A stretch of DNA of 64,000 nt. It comes from Casuarius casuarius (taxonomy: Eukaryota > Chordata > Aves > Casuariiformes > Casuariidae). The position numbers and the translations under genes were made by a program. The notes under the pieces were generated by a model. It ran no database searches and had not been told where the DNA came from. It saw only the letters and a list, made by a program, of their open reading frames with translations. The stretch is taken from NCBI GenBank assembly GCA_003342895.1, contig PTFA01000010.1, positions 8,313,286 through 8,377,285 on the forward strand, in the 5' to 3' direction. Below are positions 49,601-60,918 of the stretch, piece after piece (positions within the stretch are counted from its first letter, which is position 1; each line of letters starts with the position of its first letter).

Positions 49601-52600
49601 GCAAAGCAAAACTTGCCTATATTGGCACAATGAACCTTCTGAATGGCTACAGGCCTGAGGCAGGAGCTACTGAGCAGTCTCTCCCATAACCCAGCAGCTT
49701 AGACATGGGTTCAGCATCTCTTTTCCAGCAAGCTGCTGCTTTGAGGGGATCATTGGTTTCCCTAAGCGCCTTGAAAAAAAATATTGAAGCTAGTGCAAAA
49801 AAGCATCAGATACATTCCTGTAATGTTTTGGAAGCATTACAAAGCAGTCCTGAATTCAAGCTCAAGTTATTCTTGGCTGATAGTACAGTATTTGAGGGAG
49901 GAACAACCACCTCACACACAATAAAAAGAAGCATGCAGTTGAGCTAGTTAACATTCAAACAGAATGAAATTTACCCCTGCAAAGAGGGCCAAAATCCTCT
50001 AGGTTTTACTCAAGCTTTCAAAAGAAAATCTGAGCAGCACATAGAGATTTCACCTTACCTATAATTGATCTTTTTCTCCCAAACTCGGAATACTTTCCAT
50101 AAGATTTGGGGGTTTTGCAATGTGCCAAACATACAGGTGCGCACTCTGTGTGTTATGTCATAGAAAGCCATCAGGATTAAGACCTAGAAAACTGCTCAGA
50201 TTTTTTCCAGAGATGTGAGGTGCAAAGGTACAAGGACAACTTGCCCAAATCCGATGGCCACTTCCAGCTCCTTACTACAGAGACAGACAAATCATTCATT
50301 TAAGAGAATAGATCTTTGTGAGCCATAATATAGCTTCTTCTATTCATAATTAAAAAAAATAATAATAATTCAACTTAACTTACTTCATTTCCAAATATTA
50401 AGCTGCATGTTTCAGAGCTTGGTTACAATTTTTGAATGACTTTGCCTTAGAAGTGCAATACTAAAATATTCTAAAAATTAAATACCTTTACAAATTCAAA
50501 TTAGAGGTGATGACAGATTCATAATTACTTATGCTTTGTATTTAAATTAGGATTCAAAACTTTTTATCTTAATCTATTTATAGAAAATAGTTTCATGCTA
50601 AAAACATCCTATCCATTTCTGAATAACCCATAGTAATTTCAGCAAATTATTATTTTAGAAAGTATAGTTCTGTGATTAGTGAGTGTATGAAATGGAATCA
50701 CTTAAAGCTTCTTCATACTGGTAAAATTATCCAACCTGTTTTAAAATCATGCAGAGTTTTTTAAAACTTCTTACATCTCCAGTGCAGAACTCATACGGTT
50801 TTAGTAAACATGACCTGTTTTTATTTCTGGAATGAAACCAATTCAGTAAAAATAAGGAGAACTACCTGAACCTGACCCAACACTATGCTATGCTATACAT
50901 TATAGTATACAAAGAATTTTAATTAGATTGATCCCAATCTAAATTTTTAATCATTTTCAGGTTAGCCATTTTTGCATTGATTTCTAAAGTGAAAATGAAT
51001 AGTACAAATTTAAACAATGGCATGAAATGATTCAATTTTCTCTTCCTCATCTTTGACTGAGACTACTTGCCAAATCCCATCGAAATTTGTGCATGCTTTG
51101 GTTGCACTGAAGCTTTAGGTTTTTTTCAATTTTCTCTCTAAGGAAGTAGTTTAAATTACTCAGAGACAAAGGCTGAGCAGCAGATGTTTTTCCACAATGT
51201 GAAATTTTTCAGGATTTTAAATTTTCACCCATCCCAATTTGGAATAAAATCTCCAAAAATGTGAACCATAACTGAAAAAAAATCAGAATATTTCATTTAG
51301 ATGTTAGCTTTTTGCTTCATTTGAATGTTTATATTATTTTAATAATTATTTTAAATAAAGAAAAATCAAATAAAACCCTGGAATGTAGTTCTTCAAAGAA
51401 TGGAATCAAGACATTTAACAATGACAAGAAGATGCACTATAATTCTTTTAAATATCAACAAATTTAACTATCTGTGGGGGAAAAAACAAAGCACAAAATT
51501 CATGCATCACTTTTGTAATCTATATTTTGAGACCCATAACTTGGCTTAGAAAAAAGAAAAAGAAGAGAGGATTTACTTCATTTAAAACTGCTGCAAGTCA
51601 CCACTGGATCATACCATGTTTTCATAAATACAACTACAGATGAAATTCAGCCATAAAACTAATCTTCCTGCATTCACTCGCTGAGTACAGATATTTGGAT
51701 GGAAAGAAGGATCTTGCAATTAAAACTATTTTGTCTGAGACCAGTCCAGCTTTAACACACAGGGACAGAATGTACTCCTCATCTTAAGGAGCTGCACATA
51801 CCCCCTCCTGTGTCATGTAACCCAGGGGCCGATGCCATGGTGGCTGCTCTAACTGAGGGGCTTAAATCCTTCAGTTCCGGGAGAATTTAGGCGTGTTGTC
51901 ACACAGCTCCTATGTAATCTCCAGCAAACCCCTTAATATCTTTATATCTCAGACCTTGAGTTAGATCTCTCTGCCTTGTGAAAGAAATAGTGTTTCCTTT
52001 CTCCCATCTTTTAGCTACCGAGTTCTAGCTGATAGTCTGAACTTCAGGGTAGGGGCTCACTTTTTCCTCCCCGCCAGACCACTAGAACCAATAGCAACTA
52101 ATTTAGCAAATGGATAAAAATAAAAAAAAATTAAAAAGTATTTCTCAAAATTGCACAGTAATACGATCAGAAAAAAAAGATTAGTTATTTCTGAAATTTC
52201 CATCCTACTGAGCTTCCCATTTAAAGAGCAGCCAGTGTGAAACAAGAACAAAGAGTTTTGCCTGGGTTTACAAGCAGTTTGTCAACAGCCCCTGCAAGAG
52301 GGAACCAGGGCAAATATTTTCTGCTCTAAAGTGCCAGCGAGGATGTGTGGTGTCCCTGTTTATGAATGAGTTTAGAGCCCAGTGAACTAGAAAGCAACTG
52401 TGCCGTAACAGTCTGAGTGAGAAGGAAGACAAATATGCTCTATTCTGGGTGCCCATACCCTGCATACAATGTTGTGGAGTGTTTAACTCCAAATGCCTCT
52501 CTTACAATTAAGTCTCAAGGCTGTTTTACTTTTCTGAACTTCATAGGATTTTTAAATGCACTTTTTTTTTTTTCCACTGCAGAGTTGTTCTTTTTAGAAG

Positions 52601-52734
52601 TGTTTGTAGGCAATTGGTTTTAAAAGGGCTCCAGGGGGCTTTTCCCTACTGTGTTAAGCTGTTTTGATATTCTTTTACAAGCTCAGTCTTAAAGTTGTTC
52701 TCCCAGATGCATTGTCTTACTAATCAGCTTTATG
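46621..52734. other. Unique AT-rich non-coding DNA, no gene seen
   Basis: Includes a short tandem (GGCAAAGGAT twice, about 48986-49005), a SOX-type CATTGTT at about 49251, and a run of 12 T at 52562-52573 followed by an acceptor-like CACTGCAG. No exon could be supported and no repeat family was recognised. Confidence 0.5.
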
Positions 52735-52777
52735 AGGTTCAAGGTCACCATTCAATATTAATTATTCATTGTACAAT
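52735..52777 (+). promoter_or_regulatory. DR1 nuclear-receptor site next to SOX-type palindrome
   Basis: AGGTTC-A-AGGTCA (52735-52747) is a direct repeat of hexamer half-sites spaced by one base, the pattern bound by HNF4, COUP-TF or RXR heterodimers. The embedded TCAAGGTCA also fits monomeric ERR or NR5A receptors. Twenty bases on, ATTGTACAAT (52768-52777) is a perfect palindrome of two SOX half-sites. Binding is inferred from motif only. Confidence 0.35.
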
Positions 52778-53095
52778 TCACAGCTGGTGATGGTTCTTAA
52801 AAGAGAAAATAATATGAACGCTCAAAAACACTTTGATAGGACATCTCCATAAACCTTCAGATCAGAAGAAATAAGAAACTGGAAGAGAAAAGAAATAAGA
52901 TTAGTGTGTGGCACTATGGAAAGCATGCATTTAAATCACCTCCAGAAACACCTGTGACATTCCTATCTTTAAATATCTTCAGTTGCCCTGAAGTTAACTA
53001 AATTTGAAAAAGGCAGATTGTGGCTACTGGTATTAAAACTGTCCAATGCCTAAACTAAGGCAATCATAAGAAAATGGCAAGGAACAACCTGGATG

Positions 53096-53126
53096 TTTAA
53101 TATGCATTGGTCAAATGCATATTAAA
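53096..53126. repeat. Perfect 12-bp inverted repeat
   Basis: TTTAATATGCAT (53096-53107) and ATGCATATTAAA (53115-53126) are exact reverse complements around a 7-base loop. Both arms hold an ATGCAT core resembling paired POU/octamer half-sites. No transposon ends or target duplication were seen around it. Confidence 0.85.
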
Positions 53127-53308
53127 GTCAAAATGCTTGAGGAAAAAAACTATTCTTGAAAAAAAGCTCCTAGCATAGAAACAGGGTACAAATATCTTAC
53201 ATTTATAGTAGCCCCTGTGTGTGTTTTAAATCTGTGCAGTATCAATTTTAGAGTTTTTCCTCTTCTTCAGGCAAGCCAAGACTTGTCACATTTTGACAGT
53301 GGCAGGAA

Positions 53309-53316
53309 TGACGTCA
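53309..53316. promoter_or_regulatory. Full palindromic CRE (TGACGTCA)
   Basis: This is a perfect cAMP-response element, the binding site of CREB/ATF dimers. Its central CpG is intact, although CpG decays quickly in methylated DNA. A GGAATG (TEAD-like) lies directly before it at 53305-53310. No promoter or first exon is visible nearby, so a distal element is the likelier role. Confidence 0.45.
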
Positions 53317-53329
53317 TCAAGAAAAAATA

Positions 53330-53350
53330 AGCCCTTTTTTTTTAAGGGCT
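53330..53350. repeat. Short hairpin AGCCCTT/AAGGGCT with T loop
   Basis: Seven-base arms (53330-53336 and 53344-53350) are perfect complements around seven T. It lies 14 bases after the CRE. A hairpin with a T-rich loop has no accepted terminator role in vertebrate DNA. Confidence 0.7.
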
Positions 53351-56300
53351 ATTTAGATTTTTGGCAAACTGGTGTGGGCAAGCTGCTACAACAGATTCTG
53401 TCCGCTCTCTCCTCTGCTGTACTCATTCCTTAACTTATTAAGAATTCAAGAACAGTTGAGGCTTTGAAACCGAGAGAAACCAGAGCCAAAAACTTCTATT
53501 ATAAGTCTAATTATACTCAGTTCCTTCCATACACATTCTAACAAACATAGCACTTCTCTGTGTACAATATACTTAACTGAACCATTTTTTTAATGATAGT
53601 GCCATATTAAAGACCTTCTGTTTTCTACTCTGCTGTCCTGTTTTACAGTTAAAATTACAAAATGCTTGCTGTCTCCACTCAATCACACTTCTGCAATTAC
53701 TTGGTGTCTCCTGATAATACTTCAGCAATTATTTTTATCTGCAGCTGGAATGTTTTTCTTTCTTTTGCATGTTAATTTCTTGTTTTGTTTAGAGAAAATA
53801 TGTTAAGCTGATTTCAAAAATGTGTTTTACAAAGTGCAGGTCACCACCAGATGTTATTTAATACTTTTGGGCTGATGCTCAGTGTCCAGGAAAGCAGGCC
53901 CTGTGATGATTCTCTTGTCAATAACTGCTGAGCTGACATTTAACAAATGGATTTGATTCAACACAAATATTGGAACTGATATCTTAATTCTGGCAGAAAT
54001 GCATTATTTAGGTTCATTTCAAAAGCAAGAGACAGCTTAGATAAGATTTTAAACTCCATCACATTCTAAATGATCGTATGCACACATGTGTGTCAGGATG
54101 TACATGCATGCACAAAACCTCATTCAGTTATCAAACATCGTCTATTTTTCTTCGCCAACGATTGCTTATATAGCTTGGGGAAAAAACTTTAAATACACTC
54201 TTTATGTTGACTGTATTCTATGCTTAAAAAAAGAAAGTTAAAGCACAAAATCTCCCTGGCAGGAAAATAGGCAGTGAAATTAATCATATAAATTCATTTC
54301 CAAAAGAGAAACCAAGCTTGATTTCTAGCTCTGTTTTATACAGCAATGAAGTTATGAAAACATATTTTCTCTGAGTGGAGAGATCATAATTCTTTAAAAG
54401 AAAATCATTGCGAATGTGAAATGCTGTAACTTTTTGTATCCATTGTTAAACATAACAGTTCTTCAATATTATTAACTTCAGAGTTTTATACCCCCATCAA
54501 CTTGGTTTAATTTGCAGGCAAAACTAAAAACTATACTTTCCCAGCCCCTCTCTAAAATATGTATTTCAAAATTCTGTTCAAAAGACATGTAGATATGGTG
54601 CAAGATAACAAGCTAAAAACCTCAACTATCCAATCTGCTGATTTTCTTTTCCTATTTAGTTATGCCTCTATTATATGGAATCTGGTAGCATCTCTAACAC
54701 TGTGCAACTCTTGTTAAGAAAGCAAAGCTTATATTTTAAATAAGAATATGGGTCAACAATATTAATGACATTGAAGTCTTGACAATGGATTGGTTTCAGG
54801 GGACCACAGTTCTAAGTCTGCGTCTTCCACAGCTTTTCACTTAATGGACTTAAGGAAACGTGTGCCGCCCTTACTTACACAGAGTTATACATTCACCTGT
54901 GAATAGTTCCTGACCCTTAAGCACTGGAGATCAGTTTCTCCAATATTAAATCAGAAATGAAAAAGGAAGCATTAAGTTGTAGCCTCGTTTTACTGAGAAT
55001 CCCTTCTCATGCAGTCACTCTAAAAAAGCAGCTTTCATGAGAAAAATAAAAGCTTGAAGAGGCTTCTATATTTTTTGTTGCATTTGTAACGCATATTGGG
55101 CTATGCCATGATCAGTGTGCAGCTTAACCTTTCTAGTTCAGTTCTTCAATTTTCCCTTTGATTTCTGTTGACATAAGAGGCCTTAAGTGTCTGACTTCAA
55201 AGAGCAGCCAGTCTGGATATTTGTTGTTCAGCATGGTGGTCCTTGCTCAAATGGCTACTTCTTTTGTTTTTTATTTTAGTTGCCTTACTGTATAAACATG
55301 ATCTTGGCCTCCCTGTCTCACTGCTCACTCTCACAAAAAATTATACAACCTTATATTATAAATTATTTTTATAGCCGAACAGAATATATTCTCAGAATGT
55401 TTGCCATTTACTTAAAATTGTAAAATCACAATCTGTTTCCAAAATTACCTGTACTCATGTCAAACTTTATTCTGAAAACTTACAAATAATTAAGCTGTTA
55501 TGGTTGTACTAGTAATTACACTCTGAAACTTGGAGGGAAGTGGAAAACATATTAAAAGGTTAATTTCCTTTCCAAATTTTACACCAGAGACTCACTCTCT
55601 AGAAATGTAAGGAAACTAAGCTATTCTCTGATGAAATTAAATCTATTTTTTTTACCATAGCAATTTTCTTCCATATTTGTCATCCTCATATTAATTGCAT
55701 TTTACACCTGTGTGTCTAAAATATTGTTCCCTTGAGCAAAGAAAGGAGAAAAAAAGGCAGAAGCAACTTGAGTGCAAAAACTGAGGTACGAAGAAGCAGC
55801 AACCACTGCTACTGCTAACAGAGTGCTACGCATGTGAACTGCTGCTCATTCACACACTGGGCCAGCTGGGGGAAGTTAATGCAGCGCTCCAGAAGCTGAT
55901 AGAGATATATTAACTTAGACCAGCTGAGAATACGGGACAGATTTTTTTTTGTGTCTATCCTGAGACACAACCTGCAAGCTGCCCTACAAAGACTCCTCTC
56001 CTGTTGCATGACTCGGTATGTCCAGGATACATACCTGACACTATAGATGGCTATTTTTCCACCATATATACAGAGCCCTGCGTGTTGGAAAGCTGGGATC
56101 GCTATGCATCTCTCAGCCCTGATAGCTAGAGCGGATAATGCTGCTTACTCTGAATCCTGATTGTAAAATTCTGGAGAAGCTTATGCTGTGGGATATGAAA
56201 TTTTTCACAATTCCAACAACCAAAAGCATCACAACATCACTGAGTGCCACAGGCCTTCTTGAACTTGGGGAAAAGATGTATATAGGACTTTCAACAAGTT

Positions 56301-57331
56301 GAGAACAGGGCAAACGATCTTTCCTTTTCCCTGTTAATCCCACTCATCAGCACACTTTATATGCTGAAGGCCAGAACAGGCAGCAGAAGGCTTTTGTGTT
56401 TGGAGATTGTTGTCATGCAGGAAGGTGTTGGTTTGGGAGCACTTTCTCCTTCCTGCAGACAGAGAAGGCAAGCATTCTGCTTCACTGCAGCATCTTCAGG
56501 ACATCTGGTGCACAGCTTTTATAAAAGAAACTTGAATTTCCAGTGGATTCCCCAAAAAACCTAATAAGAACAAATGCTAACTCCTTCTTACCTATTAAAA
56601 CTTATAGTCAGCTAAAATGGAGGGGAAAAAAGCCTCAGACTTCTTAAAACTGATTATTTTGAATTATTGTTGGTGGGAGGGAACAAATCAGACTAATTTG
56701 AATCTCTTGCACATGAAGTCCTCAACTACACTGGAGGAAAGTAAAACTTCATATAATTTGTACATGCAGTCATGAGCTGTGTCCTTTTCATTTTGCTTCA
56801 GTAAAGAGCTAGGGGACAGGACTATAGGACTGTCAGCTGCAGACTGGCAATCTCCAAAAACTGGCAAAAAAACTCACCCTGTTCAGTATCTTACTCCCAC
56901 AGGACTACTTAAGGAGTCAGAAGGGCTGTCTGAAAAGAAAATAATTCCTTTTCATGAGCTGGTATGAGTCTATCTGATAAGAATGTTACTTAGATGATGT
57001 AGGAAAACGAGGACCGAGATAATTTGTAGATCACATTATATGAGTTGAGTTACTTTTATTCCCAACAGTTTTGGATTGATTTACAAGCAAAAGGAAAAGA
57101 TATGGGCCTACTTTTGAAAATTAAAAAGGCCACAACCTCTGTTACAATTTTTTCCACTGCTGAATGGCTGTTTCCTCAGAGGGGAGAGACAGAGGAGAAA
57201 AATGGAAAGAATGAACACAAGGGAGCCTGTGGCTGGTGGGTGAATACGGCCCTGTGGTTAGCCTCCATGAGCTGGTGACATCAGAAGGCCTGCTTTCCCT
57301 TTCCCTGGCTGATTTTATATAAGACACATCC
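53351..57331. other. Unique AT-rich non-coding DNA, no gene seen
   Basis: No repeat family, RNA gene or exon was recognised. The open frames (for example 76 codons minus at 56113-56343 and 67 codons plus at 56361-56564) have no domain. Confidence 0.55.
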
Positions 57332-57413
57332 CTTCTTTGTGCACCGGTTTCCCATCTGCAAAATGGAAACAACATCAGCAGTCCTTTCTGTAAAGTGTTT
57401 TGAGGTCTATTAG
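57332..57413 (+). repeat. MIR-like SINE fragment, 3' half
   Basis: The sense-strand order matches the core and 3' part of MIR-type SINEs: 'gtttcccatctgcaaaatgg' (57347-57366), then 'ctgtaaagtgttttgag' (57388-57404). MIRs are old tRNA-derived elements shared by amniotes. The A/B-box promoter half is missing. Confidence 0.65.
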
Positions 57414-57544
57414 TTAAAAAAACAAAAACCAAAAAACCTAGTTATTATTATAGTCCAGTTTGACCTGGAGAGATAATATTAGCCTGACAACTACACAGAG
57501 CACTCTGTAGGAGACCATCACAAAATGTGCAGGCACTGTTCTCA

Positions 57545-57700
57545 TGAAACTTAAATGAAGAAAGCAGTAAGGCACAGACATTTTTATGCTGACTTCACCC
57601 TTGAGTAAACAGAAAGCTCAGGTTGAGTGATGTCCCCAAGTCCAGATGAATCAGTATCAAAGTCAGGAGGAACAGGATCCAGCAACTGACTGGTCAGTTT
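57545..57700 (-). repeat. MIR-like SINE fragment, reverse orientation
   Basis: Read on the plus strand this resembles the complement of a MIR core: 'aaggcacagac' (57569), then 'gttgagtgatgtccccaagt' (57622-57641), then 'gtcaggagg' and 'aggatccag' (57662-57682). It lies 130 bp from a sense MIR-like fragment, so the two are separate insertions or an inverted rearrangement. Confidence 0.55.
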
Positions 57701-60700
57701 TGGGCTCTGACCAGAACAGGAAATACTTCACAAATTGAAAATTATCATGACTTTTCCCCTGTTCCCCTTTAGGAATCGAGGTGGTAAAATAGGCTTGTGT
57801 TTTACCATGGGAACTTTTTACTGCTCCAATGAGTTTTACTGCAGTATTTGCTGGGTGCAGCAGTTCTATAAAAGGATCATATTCAGCACCACTTCCTATA
57901 TTGCTGTTACTGTTTGTTGAATTTTGAATGTGATTTCAGTATCCGCAGAAGCATAATAAGGAAGAGAGTGGAAAAATAAATCCAGATTTAGACAACTGAA
58001 AAGGTTTACTGAATAAAAGGCCTGCCATTTATATACAGTAGGACACATCAAGAATAAACCTAAGGTGAGAACCTAAGTTGACATACCAGCGAGGATCCCC
58101 TAAAGATGAAATGCAACTGACTGTATAGAACATTTTAGAGATATATCACATGCATCAGTATTTAGCTTTCACAAGTGTGTGCAGGTGAACCTATCACGTA
58201 CATAAGCCTTACTATATCACTCACTCGAAAGGTATCTATTCTGCATGGCCTTTAGAAGAGAGAAAGAAAAAAAAGTCTCTGCCATTGTCACTGCCCTACA
58301 GTGATCAAGAAAAATACAAAATACATAAAACTAGGGAGAAAATCTTCTCTCCCTCCATTCACTTTTTCTGATAGAGGTTCTTCATCTGTTTGTACAGAGT
58401 TGTATCTCACAAACTGAGTTGCTTTATTGACTGTTCTAATTACCAAAGGAAGTGAAAAGCCACCAAAACAAAACATTCAGTCTAGTTTTACTTGCAGTTT
58501 CTGAAGTGACATAATGCAGCCTCTTTTTAAAGATTTCTGGAAAAAACAGCAATTTCCTCTGTTTATTTTGTTTTTTCTTCTTGTTTCAGAAAAGTCTCTC
58601 TGATTTGTGGCAGCAGATGTGATCTACTACAAGACAAAGATTTTACCAGTGAGGAGGGGTTTTAGTTGGTATGCTCACTGGAGAAGTAAAACCATTTGAA
58701 TACAACTGCCTTTCATACATTTTTAAACAAATATTACCACGCAGGCATTTCAGAAGACAGCCATTTACTTTTTTAAAAAAGAACGACTTCAACATTTAAT
58801 TACCAGGATGATGTTATAACTACCTGTGATCTAGTTTATGCCTTAAAGTACAACTGGATCCATTTTATTCAGCTGAGGAGAATGGAAACTCATATGGTAT
58901 TTATTATCATGCAAGAACTGTGACAATCTGCAGCAGGGTTTTTTTTTTTTTTAATGTTTTTAAATTACAATAGCACCAAGAGTAGAACTTTTACGTGCTC
59001 ATCTTATTGAGAAGAAATTTCATGGACAGAACGGGAGCCAAGTGGACTAAATTGTAAAAGAGTTTTTAACATGCTTTTTTACTGCTTTGACTTTCAGACA
59101 GAATATGCATATTAAAAAATAACAGCCATTTCATTCATAAAGTGGACTATTGGCAAGGGGGTACAGCTGTCCATTGGCAAGTAATACAATTCAGGGCCTA
59201 ATTTTAAATAAACAAGCAATCGAGTAACAAGCAATAGGGAGAACTGGTAGGAGAATGCAGCTACAGAATCTGTTGCATGAGCTGGCTAAAAGCACAATTT
59301 TGTGATGGCATATAATGATTTGCCCTATAAGCATCAGTTTCTGAACCACAATTTTGAGAAAGAAAAAAAAATCCAAGGGATCTTTAACAGATACTTGTAC
59401 AGTGGGAGAGAGGCAGAAATGGTCTTAGTATAAAACTATCCTCCTATAAGAATGGTCCTAAGACAGTATCCTCCCTGGTCACAGAAATAAGCTTGAACTC
59501 AGGTCTGTACCGTATGAGTTGTGACACCACACAGCTCCAGCTAGCTGAAGAGAGAACCATGGGATTGCATTTCAGGTATGGAGCCTTAAAGAAGGAAAAT
59601 CAAAAGCAGTCAATAAGAAATCAAGAACCACAAGAATGGCTGATACATTTGAAATCATAATGACAGTCAATTTACTGCATTAACTGAGCTCTGACACTCG
59701 TTTCTTCATTAATCAGGCTCTAAAAAAAGATTTTTTCCATCTTTTCCTATTCTAGGATATGTATAACCTATCAATATTCAGAGAGGATAAAAACATCTGT
59801 AGATTAATTGTATTTTGTGTATCCAACTTTATGACATAAGGACGAGTATATTTTCACCCTGGCTAATGCAGGCATGTCATCATGGTTACCTCTCTTTCCT
59901 TTTCCTACTCACCGATCAAACACAGAACGTCCTTGCAAAAATTCCCAAGTTTCTAAACTGGTATGTTTTTTTCCAAAATTTGCATGAACTTAGAAGTGAA
60001 AACCTCACAATCAGAGAATTAGAAGAGGTGAAGTCAATGCATAAAAAAAAAGCTGTCCTACGCTTATTTGACCACTAGCAAGAAACCAGACATAGATATT
60101 TCAAACACAACGATGTTCTCATCCCCCCATGAAACTCAGCATTTGCTCCCATTCTTGTTTATAAAGTCACAGTTAACTTGAGTGTCACCTACCCTGGGAA
60201 AAACAAGCTGTTCATTTATTACATGGATCGAGCAACATAAATCTGCAGATGCTGCACTTACCACCCACAGACTCATAAAACATGTACACAGGTAAGCACT
60301 CAATAAACCAGAGCCTAATGTTGAGGAGGCACAACTGCAGTGAGAGCTTTAGAGTAAATAAGGCAGCCCACAATCAATAAGTAAAGTCAGCCAGGAAAAC
60401 CTGTTCAAATCCTAACAATATAATCTTAAGGGAGGAAAATTCCCCTTTGATACACAGACTTCTCATTCTAAAGCCTTCAAATGCCTGTAGTTTCTATGAT
60501 TGCTAAAAACAGAGCATAATTTGCTTCAGCTATTGTTTGGCTCCCTACTTTTTGAATAGACGGGTAACAAAGTTACTATTTTTGCTGAGAAGCTCACTTA
60601 TCTCTTTCTGTGGAAAATACAAGGAAGTTGCACTGAAAATCCTTTGTTACCATTGTGACTCTACAGAGTCAAATTGTCTTTCTCCACGCACAACATACCC

Positions 60701-60887
60701 AGTACCTCTCGGCAGGGTCAGCAAAAAGCCCCTCTCTTCCCCCTGGCTCATAGGGAATTGCAGCCTCTCCCTCAGAGAAGTACTCAACAGGGCTTGCTGC
60801 AAAACTTCTGCCCAGGGCAGGGTAGTACTTGTTGAACCTGACATTGGAACCAAATTCTACATTGCCGCTCTCAATACCCAGGCTCAG
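57701..60887. other. Unique non-coding DNA with a possible MIR scrap
   Basis: A run of 14 T lies at 58939-58952. At 59465-59540 the order 'ctggtcacag', 'ttgaactcaggtctgtac' resembles a reverse-oriented MIR, but only weakly. The 118-codon frame at 60537-60893 (plus) has open frames opposite it and no domain. No gene was recognised. Confidence 0.5.
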
Positions 60888-60918
60888 AAATAAATAAAAA
60901 ATAAATAAAATAAATTTT
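60888..60918. repeat. (AAAT)n-type microsatellite
   Basis: Imperfect AAAT/AAAAT units, A/T only. No flanking SINE body is recognisable, so it is not evidently a retroposon tail. Confidence 0.85.

Noticed and set aside
52562..52583. T12 run followed by CACTGCAG, a possible exon acceptor
   Set aside because: The following frame has no domain and no donor. The T-run alone explains the resemblance.
54081..54092. ACACATGTGT palindrome
   Set aside because: Short and common in TG-rich DNA, with no larger structure around it.
58560..58665. Strong acceptor-like TTGTTTCAG followed by a short open frame
   Set aside because: The frame stops after about 25 codons with no donor. Pyrimidine tracts of this kind are frequent here.
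59395..59560. Possible reverse-oriented MIR
   Set aside because: Only two short blocks match and the spacing needs large gaps. Mentioned in the gap entry, but not called as a feature.
60399..60416. B-box-like TGTTCAAATCC, possible tRNA gene (a similar match lies at about 10346)
   Set aside because: No A-box at the right distance and no cloverleaf could be drawn at either place.
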